This document shows, in pieces, positions 58,158 through 64,000 of a stretch of 64,000 bases of DNA (positions are counted from its first letter, which is position 1; each line of letters begins with the position of its first letter). The notes beneath the pieces were generated by a model, which saw nothing but the letters and a program-made list of their open reading frames with translations, was not told the DNA's origin and ran no database searches. The stretch is from NCBI GenBank assembly GCA_963971225.1, contig OZ020269.1, positions 97,640,040-97,704,039 of the forward strand, written 5' to 3'. This DNA is from Melieria omissa (taxonomy: Eukaryota; Arthropoda; Insecta; Diptera; Ulidiidae). The position numbers and the translations under genes are program-made.

Positions 58158-60226
58158 CTGAAAATAAAGTAAAGCAAAAAGCAGGTTTTTAGTAAAATGC
58201 TCACATTTTTTTGCAAAAGTTTAAAGTTGTAAAATTTCTTAACTAGAAAAAAATAAAAGCAAACTGCTGAGAACTGGGTTTAGCCGCATTTTAGCGATAA
58301 GAAAAACCAAACTAACCGCAAATGTATTTTTGGTGCGAAATGTTTGATATGAAAGTCGCAACACAACACTGATTAAAAAGACCTTAAATACTATTTTTAA
58401 AAATTTGTTTTTTATGGGTTAAAGAAAAAATGCCATGAGGGAATCGCGCAGCAAAAAATACATTAAATTTGGCAAATGTTTACTTTTCAAAATAATTCAA
58501 TTGCAGATTAAAAAAATACAAACGAAAACCTAACAACAAGAACGAAAAACAAACGGGTCCAAAAATAATTCGGCTCGTGGATCTATAATTTACGATAAGA
58601 GTAACAAATACTGATAAGACAGACTTGCTAATTGAGACACAGATAGCAGAAATTATAAAAACAAAATATATGTTTGTATATATGTGATGTCTATGTGATG
58701 TCATATATGAGCAATTCAGACACCAAATCGCTTAAAAAGTTAATTCGATTCACGTTCTTGATAACTGGTCTGTAAGATTATTTCTGTAGACCGAATAAAT
58801 AAAATAAAATAAAATAAAATAAAATCTACAAAAATTTAGTTGATTTAGCTTGTGAACAGCTCATTGCAAAATAATTTTTTGGACTATAAATTCATTTGCA
58901 AATCATCAAATTTTAATTTTTATGAACCACAACCAACCAACCAGTCATCAGGCCAGCGTTTGGTTCGGTGTAGGTGTGCACGACCCAACCAAACCCATAA
59001 CTAAAACATGTCGTGCGCTTTGTTGCAATCACGCAGCCACCGCCCACCCGCGTTTGGCTGACGTTTTTTAAAAGAGAATACAAATATGTATAAAACTACA
59101 AATACAACAACCTTTAGGGACATTTTTAGCATCGACAAATCGAAAGAAGAAACTGCCAGCTGTGTGGCGGCGTGCAGCGTGTTGCCACGTCAATCAAGAC
59201 GAGGAAAGAGATGAGACGAAAGATAAACAACAAAAAGCGCAGGGATTACGTGCAGCAAGACAGGCGAACGCAGTCGGCAAAAATGCATTTCAAATAAAAA
59301 CAATTACAAAGCATTGGCAAAAAAAAATATAAACAGGAAAAAAATTGTGCATGCGTGCAAATTTGCATGTAGCCAGAGCTGATGGATGACAAAAACTGAT
59401 AGTGACTTTTAGTCGAATGAAAGCAAAGAAAATTTGTTAATGTATGTAGAAACTACTGTATGTAAAACATCGATAAATAATAGAAAATTTAAAAAAAATT
59501 AAAAAATTAAAAAACTAAATTATAAATTTAAAAAAACTTAAAACAAGTTAATATATTTTTGCCATTTTATATTTTTCATCTTAGGAATGAGCCTCTAAGC
59601 TTTTGATTGTACATTGCTGGGTATGTTTGCTTCCGCACAAACGATTACATTGTGTAAATATTTGCTCATTATAAATGTGAATGAAAGAGTACGCCCACGA
59701 AGTTGAGGCATCAAACTAAAAATAGAAAAATATTTTCCAAAAATATGCAGCAATACTTTGCTCAGTAATGCAGCAATACGGTTTAAATTATATTTTTTTT
59801 AGCTACTGTCGGCAATTGAGGCACAGCAGATGTAATTAAAAAACTTCAAAAACGTAAAAATTAAAACCAAGTTAAGGCTTTTCATTGTCTTGTCAGTGGA
59901 TATATTGGGCCAACTTTATAAATTGCAACAGATGTAGATAAGTAAAAGGTTAGGTTAAGGTAGAAACCACAAGCTTTGCAATCCAAACAACATTTTCAAT
60001 CACACAGCAATCCAAATGTGTTTGCATAAGTCTGTGGAGATACATAGGCTGCCTTTTATATATTTGCAATAGGGATGGTCTAATAAAAATCTAAAAATCT
60101 GGGATTGCCATTGAAAAGTTGGTCATTTTTTACCATAAATGTCCTTAGAACCTTTTGATGTTCAGCCGCTATTTGTGTTGATTACACTAACTTGAAAAAT
60201 TCATTTCGGTCAAAAAATGGATTTAA
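58158..60226. other. Hsf intron DNA (first visible intron)
   Basis: There is an AATAA-type microsatellite at about 58795-58824. No exon for the start of the DNA-binding domain was recognised here. Confidence 0.45.
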
Positions 60227-60940
60227 GGGGGGCACTCCATGAAATGGTTTCACAAAATCGATTTTTTTTTTGCTTTAATCGAAAGATATATTATCCGAGA
60301 ACATTATTGCATAGTTTCAAAGTCGAACTCTGAAAACTTTCGGAGACACAGTTCTTTTCATCGACGCGCGCTCAGCCACACCAGGTGTTTCGAATAACTT
60401 TGGAACGCGTTTCCTCATAAACACGTTTTTGTAGTCCGTCCACATGATAAAAAAAACTACTGAACCGATCTACACGAATATATACTCGTTTTGTAGGATA
60501 TTGAATAGAGAAGTGCATGAACACCTGAAATCTATTAAAAATAATTTTTTTACTGTTTTTCTAATAAAAACAAGTAAGAAAAAACGAACTTTTTTGTAGT
60601 TTATATGGCTTTGTTGCTAAATTTTGAAAATGTTTATAGTTTTTGAGGTTCACGCACTTGCGACAGGCCTGCTGATTAATTTGATATATAATTTGTATGT
60701 TTCATACTTTAAGTTCGGACGGCATCGTGTGGACGGGAAGACATCTTTTTTTGAACCAAGCCTCGGAAGGTGTTCAATATGTTTGCCATATTTAATTTTT
60801 TTTATGTATAACTTTTTTTTTTTTAACTTTTAACTAATACCTACAGATATTCCAAGCGGATTGTTGCTGTCTCTTTCTTTTTTTGTACAGTAAAATAAAG
60901 AAAATTGGTGATTTTTTTGAGCGTTTCATGGAGTGCCCCC
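60227..60940. mobile_element. TTAA-flanked element, 714 bp
   Basis: The ends GGGGGGCACTCCATGAAA and TTTCATGGAGTGCCCCC are inverted. TTAA lies at 60223-60226 and 60941-60944. The interior has no convincing gene. Length and scattered phrases resemble 5337-6052. Confidence 0.65.
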
Positions 60941-60989
60941 TTAACATTGAACATTTTCGAGCAATAATTTTTTTAAGATTTCCGAAGTG

Positions 60990-61940
60990 AATTATCTCAA
61001 CAACAGTGCTTCGATCACCTTCATTCCGCATTTGGTGATGAAGCACCAATCCTCAAGACAATTTATAACTGGTTTAACGAATTCTAGCGTGGTCACCGTT
61101 CGCTCCAGGACAAAGTTCGTGAAGGTTGTCCAAAATCGGTCATTATGCCAGAAGCCATCGATGCTGTGCGTGAACTGATAATGAAAGATCGCCATGTGAC
61201 ATACCGTGAGTAAGAGGCATCCTTGGGCATTAGTTCCACGGCCATGATTCGATATTGCATGAACATTTGCTGTCAGAAAGATTTGTTATCGTTGGATCCC
61301 GCATAATTTGGCAATCGCTCAAAAAAAGGCTCGAGTCGATTGGTGCAAAGAAATTATGGAAAAATTCGATCGCGGTACTTCGAAAGAAGTTTATAAGATC
61401 GTGACTGGTGATCATCATCCATCCATCATGGATATATGCGTATGAGCGCGAAACAAAACAGTAATCGGCCGTGTGGGTCTTCTAAGACGAGCCAAAAACA
61501 AAAGTTGTTCGGGCACGCGGCACATCGAAGAAACTGGTCGCCTGTTTCTTCGGCAAAACTGGTCATGTGGCTATTTTGCCAATAAAGCAAGGTAGAATGG
61601 TCATTTCTGAGTGGTACACCACAATTGGTTGGACAGAAGTGTTCAATGAAATACGGGAAAAACAACCGCCGACGCCAAATCATTCTTTACCTTCACATAA
61701 AAAAAACAAATTGCGTGGTCAACGATTTTCATCGCCAGAAGATGCTGCTGAAGCATTCAAAAACCATGTTTTGAAAGTGTCTCAATCGGAGCGGAAAAAG
61801 TGCTTCGACAATTGGTTTGAGCGCATGAAAAAGTGTATAAATCTTCTAGGAGAATACTTTGAAAAGCAATAAAACCATTTTTGATGATAACAAAGTGCAT
61901 TTTCATCCTTTTTGAACAAATATAAAAGGCAACCCTCGTA
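60990..61940 (+). pseudogene. Decayed mariner with internal deletion
   Basis: The + strand reads CFDHLHSAFGDEAPILKTIY and VREGCPKSVIMPEAIDAVRE in pieces broken by stops. The C-terminus is in another frame: NKLRGQRFSSPEDAAEAFKN, then CFDNWFERMKKCINLLGEYF and a stop at 61870-61872. The central part with the second catalytic D is deleted (PPTPNHSLPS junction). GGCAACCCTCGTA near 61929-61941 looks like its right terminal repeat. No left repeat was found, so the 5' end is truncated. Confidence 0.75.
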
Positions 61941-61949
61941 TAATGTTCA

Positions 61950-64000
61950 AATTTCATACACCAAAATAGCAATTCTAACTAACTGTCCCAGGTCTCCAGC
62001 GCCTTTGGTGAGAAAAATCAAACATTTTGTTGCATCAGCGTTGAAAGTTTACTTAAGACAAATAAACAACAAACCCTTTCCAATTTGAAAGGGAGTCTGT
62101 TTCAAAAGCATTGTAAAGCTAACATATACAAATATCAAAGTGATATACAGCAAAAAGCTGCTGATTTGAAATATTTATAATGCAATTAATTATTTAATGT
62201 TGAATACTGAAAACTTGGCTCAGTAAGCATTATATGACCATGTCGTATGTGGTAAAGAATAAGTAAAACAATAAAAAATTAAACTAAAAAAATTGTGTTG
62301 TTCAGCCCTAAACTGTATTGACTGTGTTGACTTATCAGAGAGCAATCGCAAACACGGGATTTTCCCTTAGCTTCTAATTTGTAATATTCCTAGTACTTAT
62401 GTATTTTTTTAGCTCGACTCACTGTTTACATTTTATTGGCGAATCGAATTTGTTGCTTGGAAACGCAATTCACTGCTCAATGAGCCAGAACCAAGAACAA
62501 TGCAAGCCGTCTTTAGGCAGCGTCAGCATGAAGTGAGCTTACAACCACTTAGACACAGCTGGTGTATATACAAAACAAAAACCCTTATCTCTATACGATG
62601 GTAAGGAAAATGATATGCTTTACATAAACAAATACTATGCATGTTGTCAATTGTGGATAGCAGAATTTGTAAGGCAATGCAAGAGTGCCGAAATTATTTA
62701 GGCAAACGATTGTCAATGGCAGCAAATGGTCGGTAAAAGTTTACAACGATTTTTAAAAATTGCCACACAAGCTGCGACAACAATAGGGGCGAAGAAACAA
62801 TAGCGGGTTTTAGTTGATTTTGAATCATCATTTTGTTTACTCTGGATTTTGTACATTTGCAAAACAAATATAAATAGCACAAAATTTGAATCTAAATAAG
62901 AAGAAAACAATTTTATTGTAGAATAAGTAAAGCTCGTGTTTTTGGCGATTATTCGCAATAACAAATTCAAATATCTTCTTGGCCAATGAACCATTGCTGT
63001 GTTTAAAAATTACTTGATAACACACATATATATTTCATCAGTTGCTAGTTTTTGCACAAACATTATTTACATATAGCAAGTTGCTAGTCAACACCTCGAT
63101 CGTTCATATCAGTTCTCTCAAATCCAATAACAAAGTCGTTAGTCTGTCTGCTTTATTGTATAAAAAAAGGTTTTGAAATTTGGCACGCCCACTCCGCTGC
63201 CCTACTGCAAGGTGAAAAATGCCACACAAGCAGCGACAGCAACAATAAAGCAAAACAGTAGCAGGTTTCAGTTGATTTGGAATCATCTTTTTGTTTACTT
63301 TGGATATAACAGCTTCGATTCATATCAGTTCTGTCTGCTTCATCATATCAAAAAAGGTTTTGAAATGCATTTCATTAAACATCGCTGACGTGTACGTTTT
63401 GCTGTTTTCCTCATGTGTAAATTTTGTTTACTACCAACACGCCAAACGCTTAGCCAGACAGCGGCTCGAGACAACAACGACAATAGCGACACCCTGACCC
63501 CCTTTGAGTCCAGCAGAGAGTGAAATCAAGCCCGCAGCCGAAATAACTACCAAAATTGTAGAAAAAAAATAACAAAATAACAAAACAACAACAATTGCAA
63601 TAACAACACATAAATACATATAATGACAGCAGACAGCGCGTGTGTAACAACCGCACGCAAAGTGGTGCGTTGAAAGCGGGGCCCTGTGGATAAGCTGTAT
63701 TCGCCGCCAGCGTCAACAGATCGCGCCACAGTCCCCCAAGTTCCTCGCCAACTGATCGCTGTTGTTTGTCGCTCGTGTTTTGCGCTCGCTGCAAGTCGAC
63801 CAATGCTGCTTCTTCCACTGCTGCTGCTGCTGCTACTGCGGCCGCTTGTTATTTCAATGATTATTGTGTTGGTTTATTTGTTCCGCCGCTAATTTTTCTC
63901 AGCCGCTATTATTGCTTTCTTCTTCTCCTCCGCCGCTTTGTTCATTTCATTTGCTTTGCATTTTCCCCCCAATGGGCGCCTGATTTGCGACCATTGCCGC
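61950..64000. other. Hsf intron or upstream DNA with a diverged local duplication
   Basis: The block GCCACACAAGC.GCGACA, then AGTTGATTT.GAATCATC.TTTTGTTTAC, occurs at about 62761 and 63222. A TCTGCTT..T..AAAAAAGGTTTTGAAAT block occurs at about 63145 and 63335. The last 400 bp are GC-richer with CTG runs (63817-63832). No HSF start exon or other gene was recognised. Confidence 0.4.

Noticed and set aside
63450..63818. 122-residue - strand frame near the window end as the missing Hsf N-terminus
   Set aside because: It contains none of the expected start of the HSF DNA-binding domain (PAFLxKLWxLV pattern).

Overview
This window looks like nuclear DNA of a higher fly, probably a tephritid-like brachyceran. 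It is AT-rich, and its host genes have short introns (roughly 60-300 bp), a TATA/Inr promoter and AATAAA signals. Among the encoded proteins is a heat-shock factor very close to the Drosophila protein. No rRNA, tRNA or CRISPR array was found. All exon models come from reading splice sites, phases and frames by eye.

Four host genes are supported. (1) On the + strand at 6493-9046 lies a five-exon gene for a secreted protein of the DNA/RNA non-specific endonuclease family (440 aa). Its catalytic RGH-type motif is degenerate. (2) On the - strand at 38578-40878 lies an eight-exon glycerol-kinase-like gene (596 aa) with a C-terminal membrane tail. Its ATP- and glycerol-binding residues are altered, which suggests a pseudoenzyme. 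(3) On the + strand at 43135-44499 lies a four-exon MADF-BESS transcription-factor-like gene (356 aa), head-to-head with gene 2. (4) On the - strand from 53456 to at least 58157 lies Hsf. Ten coding exons are visible. The first coding exon, with the start of the DNA-binding domain, is not in the window, so the first visible intron runs for more than 5.8 kb to the right edge.

Most of the rest is mobile DNA. A Tc1-type DD37E transposase gene with an intact frame is at the left edge. A complete piggyBac-like element lies at 9813-12265, with TTAA duplication, terminal repeats and a 578-aa transposase split by a 65-bp intron. Several internally deleted mariners are present (7400-8311, 16206-17142, 27403-28155, 32346-33086, 60990-61940), with decayed mariner and Tc1 pieces at 12310-12560 and 12830-13560. 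Many non-autonomous elements are bounded by TTAA, TA or 8-bp duplications. There are also non-LTR retrotransposon tail fragments.

Repeat structures stand out. At 25572-26373 a piece of mariner transposase is tandemly amplified. At 48415-50640 a satellite has a three-unit higher order, and its units differ by inversion of a 9-bp core. Three elements (4420-5269, 22349-22844, 26480-26999) share ends and a skeleton but each carries its own short repeated token. The remaining intervals are AT-rich intergenic or intronic DNA with no gene I can support.
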